Notes under the pieces: model-generated
Seen by the model: only the letters and a program-made list of their open reading frames with translations
Told to the model about the DNA's origin: nothing
The model's database searches: none
Origin: an uncultured Alphaproteobacteria bacterium
GTDB taxonomy: Bacteria; Pseudomonadota; Alphaproteobacteria; Micropepsales; Micropepsaceae
Reading direction: 5' to 3'
DNA: 54,942 bases
Assembly: GCA_903857685.1 (NCBI GenBank)
Contig: CAIOFO010000120.1
Coordinates: 1 to 54,942 of the forward strand
Position numbers and translations under genes: made by a program
Part shown: piece by piece, positions 37,186 through 46,676 of the stretch
Layout: each line of letters starts with the position of its first letter
Position numbering within the stretch: the stretch's first letter is position 1

Positions 37186-40100
37186 CTACTGCTTGGCGAG
37201 CACCGCCAGCGAGGCGGCGGTGACCGCCAACTGGCTGAATATACCCGTCACATCCAAGATCAGCTGGCGCGTATCCAGGGGCGTGATGTCGCGCGGTACG
37301 ACAATGCTGCTGCCGGGGGGCAGATTGACGGAGTTGAAGTTGAGCCAGGACGTCTCGATCTTCCGCGCCGAACCGTCGGGCAGGACAATGAAGGTATTGG
37401 ACGCATCCGAGGTGGGGCCATAGCCGCCCGCCATCTCGATATAGTCTTCCAGCGTATTGCCGGAACGGTACGGCAGGCTTCCCGGCTGCATCACCTGACC
37501 CAGGACCGAAATCGTGCTGGGGCGCTGGGGAATATAAACTACGTCACCCGGTTCCAGCAAAGGATCCAGTTCCGGCCTTGTAGCCAACACGCTGGGATCG
37601 GCGGCGATCGCGATTCTTCCAATAGCCTTCTGATTGCGCAATTGGTTCACAAAGGCCTGCAAAGCGCCAAAGCTGCCAGGGTCGATCTTGTCATTCCCGA
37701 TCCGGGTCATGGCAACCACGAGCTGTTCCTCAATCTCATTTGCGGCACGGTTATAACCCTGGCGCTCTATATCGGCGGCAGATTTGCGCAGGAAGACGGT
37801 ACCGTAGGGATAGGCGGTGCTGGTCAGACCGCCGGCACGTGCTAGAAGACTAGAAAGATGTTCGCCGCGGTTGAACTGGAAGGTGCCGCTAAAGCGCACT
37901 TCGCCCTGGACAGTGACCGAACCAAGGCCAGAATCTGTGAACACCTGATTGAACCGCAGTTGGTCCCTGGGATGGACGATATAGTTGGCCAGTGTACCCT
38001 GACGCAGTGGTAGCTGTGTTTGGCGGGTTAGAGAGCGCCCCAGCTGGCTGTCAACAACGGTAGATGTCAGTTCTACGCCACTTTCGTCCACCCAGTTGGT
38101 CGTGCCGCCGGCAGCCTGCACCAGTGCCTGCAATGACACATTGGGACCAACAAAATAGGAGCCAGGACCGCTCACCGCTCCATTGAGAGTCGCCTGGTGA
38201 TCAATCAGAAAATTGACCAGAACCAGCTGGTCTATCCCGAGTTGGCGAGCCAGATCGCCGAAATTTCTGATTTCACGATTTGAGGCTGTCTGACCGATTG
38301 CGGCATCCGCAGCCTGGAGATTGAGCGCTGGCCGTACCGGACCAGGAGGCTGAGCGTTTGCACTCCCATTCGCGGCCGCTACTGCGTCCGTGGCGACGGC
38401 AGCGGCGGATTGACCAGTGGATAATGGCGTCCCGGAAACCTGATAAGGCAATGAACTTTGGCCGGAATACGCTTTCGCCAATGAGGTCGGCGAAATGCTT
38501 TGTTGGTAACCGGTGATCTGCTCCTGCAGCGCGCGGTATTCAGCATCCATGTTCTGCAATGTGACTGGATCAACCAGGTTGGCCAGTTCGGCAATGTCGC
38601 GACGCTGCCGATCAGCGGTATTAGCCGGCATGTCCTGTTCCGTACGATTCTCAGTTTGCAATGCTTGTCCGGTTGCAGAGGATTGCGTCTGGGAAGATGT
38701 CGTCGCCGTAGTCGATCCCGAATTGGTGGTATTGACGGCCCGATCTGGCTCTGAGAGCGGGTTGAGAATCTCATTTTGTTCCTCAATCTGACGCTGCTTG
38801 TAGAGCCTCACTGTGTTTGTCAGCAGCCTGACTTCGTTGACTGAAAGTACACGAATGACGTCGTCACTTTGAAGCGCCTGATCCTCGCTGCCATTAAGAA
38901 CCGCCGCCGGCGTGAATGGCACCAGGGTCCGCAGCAATGTATTGTTGTCCTTGCGCGCGATTATGCCGAATAGGGTGTATGGCGTGGGCGGCATGGCGCC
39001 TGGAGATTTCAGAACGTCCGATAGTCTACCCCCCGGGGTGACGGCATAGGCGCCAGCCAGCGCGGTTTCGCCGGACAAGGTTGCCTGGCTGGTAGTTTGG
39101 CTGGCGCCTAGCTGAACAAATAGAATTTCACTGTCGCCAACTGTGCCGCTTTGGTCCGCGATCGACGCCATTTTCGAACTGCCATCCGGTGCAAGGCGCA
39201 GCGCAGAATAGCGATAGCGACCGCGTACTTCCGTGCCGCCCGCCACTGCCAGGAGATTGCGTACCGAAATGCTGCTGGCATGCGCCGGCAATTCAAAAAT
39301 ACCCTGCTGCCGAACCAGCCCTGAGACGGCAACCGTGGACCCTAGCGGTGGTACCAGTATACGATCACCGTCTGCCAACCGCATCAAGGATCCCGAGCCT
39401 AATGCGGTCAGGGTTCCATAAAGGTCTACTGTAAATTCACGGCCACCGCGCAGCACGCGAATGTTGCGCAGCGATCCGGTTTTTTTGACGCCTCCGGAAA
39501 GCAGGATTGCATCAAGGGCAGAAGACAATCCGGTAACCGACCGCTGACCGGGATTGTTAACTTCCCCTGATACGAGCACCTGTATCTGGCGAACATTTCC
39601 AATGGATATTGAAGCTTCGGTTGCAACGTATGACCTGTGTACAGCTGCTTCCAGGTCCTGGCGAAAGCTGCCAAATGTGCGCCCGGAAGCTCCGATGGGG
39701 TTGAGACGTGGAAGGATGATCTGTCCATTTCGGTCCACGGTGGCGCGGTATTCCCCATTTTCCTGGCCACGCATTGAGACGATGACCTGATCACCAGGAC
39801 CCAGGATATAATCGTCCGCCATCGCACCGGTCTGCGGCACCGCTGTGGGACTGTTATGGCCGAACTGGTCATAACCAAATTGCTGCAGGCGTGCGCCGGC
39901 GCGCATCGAATAAATCTGCTCCAGACGGCTTTCCGGCTGCACCATGGTGCCCTGCCCGGCCCCGAGCCCATTAATGCCGGTTTGGGTTGTCGGCCCTCCA
40001 CCGGCGCCGCCAACGGTGATATTCACGGGCGCCTGAGAGGTTTGTGGCTGGTTCTGGTTGTCGTTGTTCTGCGTCTGATTTTGCTGCAAGCGGGGGTCTG

Positions 40101-40245
40101 TCTGTGCCTGCAGGATTTCTGAAAGGGGAACCTGCCCCTGTGCTTGCGCGGCCGCGGAGGCGAAAACCCAGAGCACCAGCGTGCAGAATCCTGTGGCACG
40201 CCGACAAGCGGCGGCCATGGTGCGGCCGCGGAAATCCGTTTGCAT
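37186..40245 (-). CDS. Very large outer-membrane polysaccharide export (OPX/Wza-like) protein with multiple SLBB domains
   Basis: About 1019 aa, against about 380 for Wza. From the chosen ATG (40245) there is a signal peptide (residues 1-36, ending AAAQAQ) and a Gln/Asn-rich linker to about 135. A polysaccharide-export domain starts at about 143 (DDYILGPGDQVIVSMRGQEN), followed by SLBB domains from about 222 (VLVSGEVNNPGQRSV) and VSGLVRQQGIFELP. A Ser/Thr/Gln low-complexity stretch lies near 500-530, then further SLBBs near 777 (VTVQGEVRFSGTFQF) and 911 (VLGQVMQPGSLPYRSG), and a hydrophobic C-terminal helix (IFSQLAVTAASLAVLA). No lipobox cysteine was seen. Starts at 40263 or GTG 40293 are alternatives. 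It is divergent from yjbH. Confidence 0.88.
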   Translation of the reverse strand: MQTDFRGRTMAAACRRATGFCTLVLWVFASAAAQAQGQVPLSEILQAQTDPRLQQNQTQNNDNQNQPQTSQAPVNITVGGAGGGPTTQTGINGLGAGQGTMVQPESRLEQIYSMRAGARLQQFGYDQFGHNSPTAVPQTGAMADDYILGPGDQVIVSMRGQENGEYRATVDRNGQIILPRLNPIGASGRTFGSFRQDLEAAVHRSYVATEASISIGNVRQIQVLVSGEVNNPGQRSVTGLSSALDAILLSGGVKKTGSLRNIRVLRGGREFTVDLYGTLTALGSGSLMRLADGDRILVPPLGSTVAVSGLVRQQGIFELPAHASSISVRNLLAVAGGTEVRGRYRYSALRLAPDGSSKMASIADQSGTVGDSEILFVQLGASQTTSQATLSGETALAGAYAVTPGGRLSDVLKSPGAMPPTPYTLFGIIARKDNNTLLRTLVPFTPAAVLNGSEDQALQSDDVIRVLSVNEVRLLTNTVRLYKQRQIEEQNEILNPLSEPDRAVNTTNSGSTTATTSSQTQSSATGQALQTENRTEQDMPANTADRQRRDIAELANLVDPVTLQNMDAEYRALQEQITGYQQSISPTSLAKAYSGQSSLPYQVSGTPLSTGQSAAAVATDAVAAANGSANAQPPGPVRPALNLQAADAAIGQTASNREIRNFGDLARQLGIDQLVLVNFLIDHQATLNGAVSGPGSYFVGPNVSLQALVQAAGGTTNWVDESGVELTSTVVDSQLGRSLTRQTQLPLRQGTLANYIVHPRDQLRFNQVFTDSGLGSVTVQGEVRFSGTFQFNRGEHLSSLLARAGGLTSTAYPYGTVFLRKSAADIERQGYNRAANEIEEQLVVAMTRIGNDKIDPGSFGALQAFVNQLRNQKAIGRIAIAADPSVLATRPELDPLLEPGDVVYIPQRPSTISVLGQVMQPGSLPYRSGNTLEDYIEMAGGYGPTSDASNTFIVLPDGSARKIETSWLNFNSVNLPPGSSIVVPRDITPLDTRQLILDVTGIFSQLAVTAASLAVLAKQ

Positions 40246-40342
40246 AGGCGTAACAGGCCCCATTTCGTCTTCGACTGGCGGGTTCTCTAGCACAGAGACT
40301 TTGGTCGAGGTAAGGAAAAAGAATTCCCTTGCAATTACTTAG

Positions 40343-42913
40343 GTGAAAGGCAAGGAAAATGTCACGGATATGCGAAGGTCCATCAGGGTGTACGCAGGCC
40401 AAAAAAAGCCGGGAAAAAGGTCAATTCGCAGCTTCCGCCGCGCCCTGGCCTGTTCGGTCGCCTGCCTGGGGATGGCGAGCATGGCGCATGCCGAAGATGC
40501 TCCGGTTCGCAACGACTATGGCAGCCCCGGCATCATAGAAATGCCCAGCGCCCGCATGGCGCCGGACGGTGCGCTCTCCATCGGCGCCAGCTATTTGCGC
40601 AACATCCAGCATTACAATTTTTCCTTTCAGGCCTTGCCCTGGCTGGAAGCCGATTTTCGCTATTCCGGCCTGTCGCATTACAACTATCAATTTCCCGTCT
40701 ACTACGACCGCAGCTTCGCCTTGAAGGCGCGCCTGTGGGATGAAACCGATGTGTTCCCCGCGGTGGCGGTCGGCATCAACGACCTTGTCGGTACAGGCAT
40801 TTATAGCGGTGAATATCTTGTGGCTTCCAAAAGCCTGGGCGATTTTGACGCCTCGCTGGGCATGGGCTGGGGACGGCTGGGAACAGCCGGAGCCTTCCAG
40901 AATCCGATTTCAACCATTGTCAAATCCTTCGGCAAACCCCGCCCGATTGTCACCACCGCCGGCGGTACGAATTTCAACGTTTTTTTTCACGGCCCGAATG
41001 CGGGCCTGTTCGGCGGCCTCATCTGGCATACGCCGGTGGACGGGCTTTCCCTGCTGGCGGAATACAGCAGCGACGCCTACACGCTGGAATCTTCAACCAA
41101 TACGTTCAAGCCGCGCAACCAGTTCAATTTAGGCGGCTCTTACCAAGTTTCCTCGGCCATGGCGGTTGGGCTGGACTGGCTTTACGGCAAGAGCCTTGGG
41201 GGACATGTCTCATTCCAGTTGGATCCGACCACGGACCCCTATCCCGGGCATATTGGCGATGCGCCCTTGCCGCCCCTGCATGTCCGCACCCCGGACGAAC
41301 AACAGCAGGCCCTCAACCATCTGCTGGATCTCCGCAATCCCCAACAGGTCAACGCGACCAAACTGGCAGCGGACCGTCGCAATGCCCTGGTGGATGCGCT
41401 ATGGAGCCAGACCCCGGCTGCGGGCGATATCGCCATCAACGGCCGCACTTTAATGATCCGCATTGCGTCGGGCAATCCCGAAACTTTTTGTGCCGGCATA
41501 AGTCAACTGGTGGCGCGCTTTGGCGCGGATATCGATATCGTGACTGTTGAACTTGGCGCTTCCGGAAGGCGGACGCGTTGTGCCGTGCCGCGGGCGGGCG
41601 CCCTCGTTCACGCGGTGCTGCAGGACGACCAGGGTGCGTGGACGCTCGGTGCTCTGACCGCTGCTCCGATCCTGACCATTGACGCGTCCCTGCCGCCCGG
41701 CCGGGAGCGGGAGAAGGCCATGGCGGCCATTCGCGCCGACGCCGAAAAGCAAAAAATCACCATTCTGGCGCTTTCCCTCACCGACAGCGAAGCGATCGTC
41801 TATTACAGCAATACGCGCTATTTTCACGAGCCGGAGGCGCTGGACCGGCTGGTCCGCATCCTGTTGGCGGATGCGCCTGCCGATATCGAAAAATTCCGCC
41901 TGCTGCCCACGCTGGGCAGCGTGCCCCAGAATGAATTCGACATTCTGCGCGCCCCGACGGAACGCAGCGTTGCCCAAACCGGCAGCTACCAGATTCTCGG
42001 AGAGGGCAATGCCTTGGCGGAAGCACCGATGCAGAACCCTGTTCTGGCGCAGGGCGAGCGCGGCGCCTTTCCGCGATTTTCCTGGAATGTCTTTCCGCAA
42101 TTCCGCCAGGAATTCTTTGACCCCGACAATCCCTTCGCGGTGCAGTTCCTGGCGGGCGTCGAAGCCAGTGTAGAATTAATGCCCCAATTGTCCCTGACAG
42201 GTGAGGCCGAAGCAAACATCTATGACAATTTCAACACCACCCGTGCCGCCGACAGCGCATTGCCGCATGTGCGAACCGACTTCCTGAAATTCTTCACCCA
42301 GGGAAAAAATGGTATCGGCGCCCTGGAGGCCAATTACCTGTTCCGCCTTGCGCCCGATGTCTTTGCGGTGGCGCGAGCCGGATACCTGGAAAGCATGTAT
42401 GCCGGCGTAGGCGGAGAAGTCTTATGGCGGCCGAAAAACCAGCGTTGGGCACTGGATGTCGACCTTTTTGATATTCAGGAGCGCAATTTCGACCGGCTGT
42501 TCGGCCTGCAAAAGTATCATGTGGTGACGGGACATGTTTCGCTCTATTACGAAGCCCCCTGGTACAATTTCATTTTTGGCATTCATGCGGGGCAATATCT
42601 TGCCGGCGATCGCGGCGTAACCGTTGATGCGACCCGGCGATTCTCGACGGGCGTGGAAGTCGGCGCGTTCTTTACAAAGACCAACGTCTCCGCCGCGCTT
42701 TTCGGCGAAGGCAGTTTCGACAAGGGCTTTATCATCAAAATCCCCTTGGGCTGGAGCCTGCCACTCAGCACGCAGAACGGCCTGAACATGATTATTCGGC
42801 CCGTGCAACGCGACGGCGGCCAACGCCTTGACGGCGACAATTCCCTGTATGATTACACGCGACGCAGCAGCTTGGCGGAAGTCCTGCGCGACCCTGCCGC
42901 TTCGCCGCCTTAG
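40343..42913 (+). CDS. yjbH: YjbH-family outer-membrane exopolysaccharide protein
   Basis: Predicted outer-membrane beta-barrel protein (up to 856 aa; E. coli YjbH is about 700). Seen: a long basic signal region ending MASMAHAEDA, then the family opening NDYGSPGIIEMPSARMAPDG and ALSIGASYLRNIQHYNFSFQ. Alternating aromatic strands follow, with a final barrel-like section ending near FDKGFIIKIPLGWSLPLS. Start GTG 40343 or ATG 40370 (nine codons later) are both possible. YjbH/GfcD proteins work with an OPX protein in export; the OPX gene is divergent across about 50-100 bp. It begins a plus-strand run with two glycosyltransferases, Wzz and an acyltransferase. Confidence 0.9.
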   Translation: MKGKENVTDMRRSIRVYAGQKKPGKRSIRSFRRALACSVACLGMASMAHAEDAPVRNDYGSPGIIEMPSARMAPDGALSIGASYLRNIQHYNFSFQALPWLEADFRYSGLSHYNYQFPVYYDRSFALKARLWDETDVFPAVAVGINDLVGTGIYSGEYLVASKSLGDFDASLGMGWGRLGTAGAFQNPISTIVKSFGKPRPIVTTAGGTNFNVFFHGPNAGLFGGLIWHTPVDGLSLLAEYSSDAYTLESSTNTFKPRNQFNLGGSYQVSSAMAVGLDWLYGKSLGGHVSFQLDPTTDPYPGHIGDAPLPPLHVRTPDEQQQALNHLLDLRNPQQVNATKLAADRRNALVDALWSQTPAAGDIAINGRTLMIRIASGNPETFCAGISQLVARFGADIDIVTVELGASGRRTRCAVPRAGALVHAVLQDDQGAWTLGALTAAPILTIDASLPPGREREKAMAAIRADAEKQKITILALSLTDSEAIVYYSNTRYFHEPEALDRLVRILLADAPADIEKFRLLPTLGSVPQNEFDILRAPTERSVAQTGSYQILGEGNALAEAPMQNPVLAQGERGAFPRFSWNVFPQFRQEFFDPDNPFAVQFLAGVEASVELMPQLSLTGEAEANIYDNFNTTRAADSALPHVRTDFLKFFTQGKNGIGALEANYLFRLAPDVFAVARAGYLESMYAGVGGEVLWRPKNQRWALDVDLFDIQERNFDRLFGLQKYHVVTGHVSLYYEAPWYNFIFGIHAGQYLAGDRGVTVDATRRFSTGVEVGAFFTKTNVSAALFGEGSFDKGFIIKIPLGWSLPLSTQNGLNMIIRPVQRDGGQRLDGDNSLYDYTRRSSLAEVLRDPAASPP

Positions 42914-42935
42914 CGATATCGGAAGCCGGAATTTC

Positions 42936-44102
42936 ATGAAAGAACCGCTGCTCTTTTTGTCCGCCCATTTACCTGCGCCAAACGCTTCCGAAGCGGGACA
43001 GGTCTGCGCCTTTCACAATTTGAAAATGCTTTCGGAGAAATTCGACATTCATCTAGTCGCCTTTCGTGCTGAGGTCTCGCGAGACTGGTCCTCACAGCCA
43101 GTGGAAAAATTATGCGCCAGCAGCAAATTTTTCTCTGTAACGAATTTTGGACGTGTGCTTTCTGCCTTAGGTCATCCGGGTTTGCCCACCAAAGCGGCGG
43201 CCAGAGCGACCGGTGAATGCGCCGCATACATTGGCGCGCTGATGAAGAAACGCGCCTTCGCGCGGGTTCACCTCGAAGGCCAGCAGATGGCGGTGTATGC
43301 CGATATATTTCGGACTATTCCACGGCGCACGCTTTACGCGCAGGACGTCTTTTGTCAGACCTTTGAGCGCAAGGCTGAGAAATTTTCCTTTCCCGCAAAT
43401 ATTTTCTATGCCGTGGAACAGCGCCGCCTGCAGCGATGGGAACGGTTGGCGTTCAGCAGGATGACTGATCTTTACGTTCCGTCGGAAAAGGACGTTGAAT
43501 TGGTCTGTCAACTTGATACGCATCTTGCGGCCCGGACGAAATCCGTTCCGCTCTTTTTCAAAAATTATGGTGCACGTGATAAAGTGCCAGACGGGCGGCC
43601 CACTTTGGTGTACTGGGGCGCCTATTCTCGCTCCGAGAATGTGGACGCAGCGGAGTTCCTCGTCCAAGAGGTTCTTCCGCCGCTTCGCGTATCGGGCCGC
43701 AATGCAAGAGTCATTCTGGCGGGCGCCAATCCGCCCAGAAGCTTTAATTGTTTTGATCCCGCCAATGTTACGGTGACGGGATTCATTGCAGACCCGGGCG
43801 CGACGTTGCGATCTGCAACAATTGCGGTTCTGCCACTACGAATGGGTGGTGGTGTGAAAGTCAAAGTGCTGGAACTTCTGGCTGCAGGCGTTCCCGTTGT
43901 CACCACGGTTGTCGGCGCGGAAGGCATACCTTGCAATAGCGCAAATGGCCTTTTCGTGACCGACATGAAGGCGGAAGATATCGCCAACACAACTCTAAGG
44001 ATTCTATCCATGCCGCCCGACCAGCTTCTCAGCCTCTCAAATGCGGCGTCCGCGTGGTCGCGGGAATACGCCGCAATCGGAAGTTCGATAATCCTTGGTT
44101 AG
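42936..44102 (+). CDS. Glycosyltransferase, GT-B fold (GT1/GT4 group)
   Basis: A 388-aa cytoplasmic or peripheral transferase. The ATG at 42936 follows CCGGAA and lies 22 bp after yjbH. Seen: N-terminal LFLSAHLPAPNASEAGQVCA (GT4-type Gly loop), LVYWGAYSRSENVDA at the second-domain start, ILAGANPP, and AVLPLRMGGGVKVKVLELLA with AGVPVVTT, the nucleotide-sugar binding end with its acidic residue (Glu in LELLA). The donor sugar is unknown. Base composition is lower in GC than the genes before 36 kb. Confidence 0.85.
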   Translation: MKEPLLFLSAHLPAPNASEAGQVCAFHNLKMLSEKFDIHLVAFRAEVSRDWSSQPVEKLCASSKFFSVTNFGRVLSALGHPGLPTKAAARATGECAAYIGALMKKRAFARVHLEGQQMAVYADIFRTIPRRTLYAQDVFCQTFERKAEKFSFPANIFYAVEQRRLQRWERLAFSRMTDLYVPSEKDVELVCQLDTHLAARTKSVPLFFKNYGARDKVPDGRPTLVYWGAYSRSENVDAAEFLVQEVLPPLRVSGRNARVILAGANPPRSFNCFDPANVTVTGFIADPGATLRSATIAVLPLRMGGGVKVKVLELLAAGVPVVTTVVGAEGIPCNSANGLFVTDMKAEDIANTTLRILSMPPDQLLSLSNAASAWSREYAAIGSSIILG

Positions 44103-44147
44103 CGGCATCAGCCCATTCTTGTCCGATCCGACATACAGGACGCACAC

Positions 44148-45494
44148 GTGCCGGAACACACTGCAAATAGAAAACTCATCATTCTGGATCCTTCTCTGAA
44201 GGATACGGGTGGTCACTTTTACGAATATGACGTGGCAATCGCCGCAGCAGCATTGCGTCAGGCAAGGTACACTTGGATATATGCGAACAAATCCTGCCAT
44301 ACGGGATTGACCATCCCCGGCGGCGAAATTGATCCGTGGTTCACCACGGAATGGAGCGCAGCAGGCGGACGGATCAAAACATCGATAAGATTTATTCTAA
44401 ATATATTTCCGGCCGCAGTGCGCATACCCCTATTACAATTGGGCCGATTTGTGTGGACCCTCACCAAAAACAAATCCCAAAGAACGATTAATTTAGAATC
44501 AGCCAAAGTGTCCAATGCTGCAGCGGCTTTTGGAAAGGAAGTGACCGAGGCCCTTCACCATGCTGGTTGCAATGGAGACGATATAATTTTCCTGCCTACC
44601 ATCCGCACGAGCGAACTGTTTGCGCTTTGGACAACTGTCAAGAACAATACCGAGCTCTCAGACCTACAATTTCACATCGTTCTGCGCAGGGATGCCGCAG
44701 AAATGGATTTTCCGGAAGATGGTGCGCCTGGTATCTCCTTCCTATTCCGGGAATTGCACGCCATGCCCGGCGGAAACGGCTTTCGCTTCTATTGCGACAC
44801 GCAACAGCTTTGCGATGATTATTCTCGGCTGTCGTCTAATAAGCTCAAATTTCGGATTCTACCCATTCCCTTTCCGATCGCCAATCCCGATCCGACAAGT
44901 CTAATACAATGGACGTCCAGCCCGGCAATCAAGCTTGTCTATCTGGGGGGCGCGCGAACAGAAAAAGGTTTTCACCTGCTTTCTCGAGCCGAAAATATTT
45001 TGCGTGAAAATTATCCCGGAACACTACTATGGCGTCTCCAGGCGCCGAAGGGCGGCCCCCTAGAAGAACCGGAAGTGATAGCTGCTCGCCAAAAATTGCT
45101 ATCGGTTCGCGACGGTTCCGTGGAGTTAATTGAAAGAAACTTGAGTTCCGCTGAATTTCATAGCCTGCTGCTTTCGGCCGATATCATACTTTTGCCATAC
45201 CTGCGTGAATTTTACAGGTCCCGCAGTTCGGGAATTCTTGTTCAAGTTCTAGCGGCTGGAAAACCCGTCATCGTGCCTGCAGGTACCTGGTTATCGAGCC
45301 AGACAAACGGGGTGGGTGCCGTGGAGTTTGAAAGCCCAGTCGATTTTCCGGCAGCTCTTCTGAAAGCCATTCAACAACTCCCCAGATTGTCCCAGGAGGC
45401 GCGGGACCGGTCAGTGGCCTATGCGGCCCTTCATAGTGCGGATTCGTTGTTGGCAGGGCTTGAATCAGGGGCAGGCGACAATCCGCTTTCATAA
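44148..45494 (+). CDS. Glycosyltransferase, GT-B fold
   Basis: A 448-aa protein. The start is GTG at 44148 with AGGA at 44137-44140. Seen: N-terminal IILDPSLKDTGGHFYEYDVA (Gly-rich acceptor loop), second-domain opening IKLVYLGGARTEKGFHLLSR and ADIILLPYLREFYRSRSSGI, then LVQVLAAGKPVIVPAGTWL. The late Glu-x7-Glu motif common in GT4 is not clear; SRSSGILVQ takes its place, as in some O-antigen transferases. Codon use is AT-rich. The acceptor and sugar are unknown. Confidence 0.8.
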   Translation: MPEHTANRKLIILDPSLKDTGGHFYEYDVAIAAAALRQARYTWIYANKSCHTGLTIPGGEIDPWFTTEWSAAGGRIKTSIRFILNIFPAAVRIPLLQLGRFVWTLTKNKSQRTINLESAKVSNAAAAFGKEVTEALHHAGCNGDDIIFLPTIRTSELFALWTTVKNNTELSDLQFHIVLRRDAAEMDFPEDGAPGISFLFRELHAMPGGNGFRFYCDTQQLCDDYSRLSSNKLKFRILPIPFPIANPDPTSLIQWTSSPAIKLVYLGGARTEKGFHLLSRAENILRENYPGTLLWRLQAPKGGPLEEPEVIAARQKLLSVRDGSVELIERNLSSAEFHSLLLSADIILLPYLREFYRSRSSGILVQVLAAGKPVIVPAGTWLSSQTNGVGAVEFESPVDFPAALLKAIQQLPRLSQEARDRSVAYAALHSADSLLAGLESGAGDNPLS

Positions 45495-45617
45495 CGCACA
45501 AATTATGGGGAGGGGCCGAGTAAACGTTTGTCTGAGAATATAGCATTATGGCGGACCTTTCCCTGAAGTTAGAAGCAGTTTATATCCAGTTGACCGAAAC
45601 GGGCCGGTCCAAGAATT

Positions 45618-45656
45618 CTCCCAGTTCTAAGGGAGGAAATTGTCCGGCAATTTTTT
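45618..45656 (+). promoter_or_regulatory. Possible attenuator/leader before the wzz-like gene
   Basis: CTCCC (45618-45622) can pair with GGGAG (45631-45635), hiding the strong ribosome site GGGAGG. Directly after it, AAATTG (45637-45642) pairs with CAATTT (45648-45653), followed by three more Ts. A TTG frame of 11 codons starts in the second arm and ends over the wzz start. Purely sequence-based. Confidence 0.3.
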
Positions 45657-45659
45657 GAG

Positions 45660-46628
45660 ATGGGGTCATCATTGAATTCACCCACTGAAGACACATCAAG
45701 CGAGCGATGGCAAAACAACATCTTGTCCTGGTGCTTGCATACAATTGCCGCCAGTCGCGCATTAATCGGATTGTGTATCCTGATTAGTTTGGTCCTGTCC
45801 CTGCGGCAACTTCAGGGGCCGCCTGTTTACAGAGTGCAAGCCCTTCTGATCCAAAACAGCGAGCCCGCCAGCAGCCTGCGATCAACCGGCAGCACAAGTG
45901 CCCTTTCCGTAGTGTTGGGTGGAAGCGTCGCCAGCCTACCTGAAATCGACGAATTCCAGATTTTGTTGCCGTCGCCAGAAGTCGCCGCCATTCTGGATAA
46001 AAAATATGGCCTTCTGCACGATATTTTCAGAGACAATTGGGATGCTAAAAATAGTAGATGGCACCCGTTAGGCTGGAGGGATCGCCTTCATGCCCAACTC
46101 GTCACCGTACTGGGTGGCGTTCCAGTAACACCAGATCTGAATTATTACGACCTTGCAAAATTTCTTGGTAACAATATATCTCTCACTCACTCTGCATTTA
46201 GCTCCGTAATGCAGCTGCAAATGTATAGTGACCGCCCCGATGATGCGAGACGATGGCTCGACATAATCCTCTATGAAGTGTCCGATGTCATTCGCTCAGA
46301 AATGATCGCTGAGCGGCAAAATTACGTTAATTATCTGCAGCAACAGCTCAGCCAATCAGCTCTGACAACCAGCCGCGATGCAATTATCACCATACTGGCG
46401 GATCAATACCGCGCACTGATGGTCCTAAAAAGCGCCAAAGCATATCCGCTGCAGCAGATACAACCACCGACTCGCGACCAGTTCCCCGTAAACAAATCTA
46501 TCTCGCTTATTGCGATGTACGGCATATTGGGCGGCCTAATGCTAGCGGGGGTTCTTATCGCTTGCGGAATCCGGGACGCAACGATTTGGCGGGTTTTTTC
46601 CCGATACATCTTGCGTAGGCAAAAATGA
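45660..46628 (+). CDS. Wzz-like chain-length determinant (polysaccharide co-polymerase), no kinase domain
   Basis: A 322-aa inner-membrane protein with two membrane helices, at about 31-48 (LIGLCILISLVLSL) and about 285-305 (YGILGGLMLAGVLIACG), flanking a large periplasmic region with a helical stretch (ERQNYVNYLQQQLSQ). A Pro-rich motif (QPPTRDQFPVNK) precedes helix 2, as in the Wzz/PCP family. There is no C-terminal BY-kinase, so it is a PCP-1-like form. A second in-frame start (TTG 45672) exists. It lies between glycosyltransferase and acyltransferase genes, fitting control of polymer length. Confidence 0.8.
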   Translation: MGSSLNSPTEDTSSERWQNNILSWCLHTIAASRALIGLCILISLVLSLRQLQGPPVYRVQALLIQNSEPASSLRSTGSTSALSVVLGGSVASLPEIDEFQILLPSPEVAAILDKKYGLLHDIFRDNWDAKNSRWHPLGWRDRLHAQLVTVLGGVPVTPDLNYYDLAKFLGNNISLTHSAFSSVMQLQMYSDRPDDARRWLDIILYEVSDVIRSEMIAERQNYVNYLQQQLSQSALTTSRDAIITILADQYRALMVLKSAKAYPLQQIQPPTRDQFPVNKSISLIAMYGILGGLMLAGVLIACGIRDATIWRVFSRYILRRQK

Positions 46629-46676
46629 CAGGCTCACAAAATTTGATGCCCTGTTCCGGAATGGAAGGAAAGCGGA

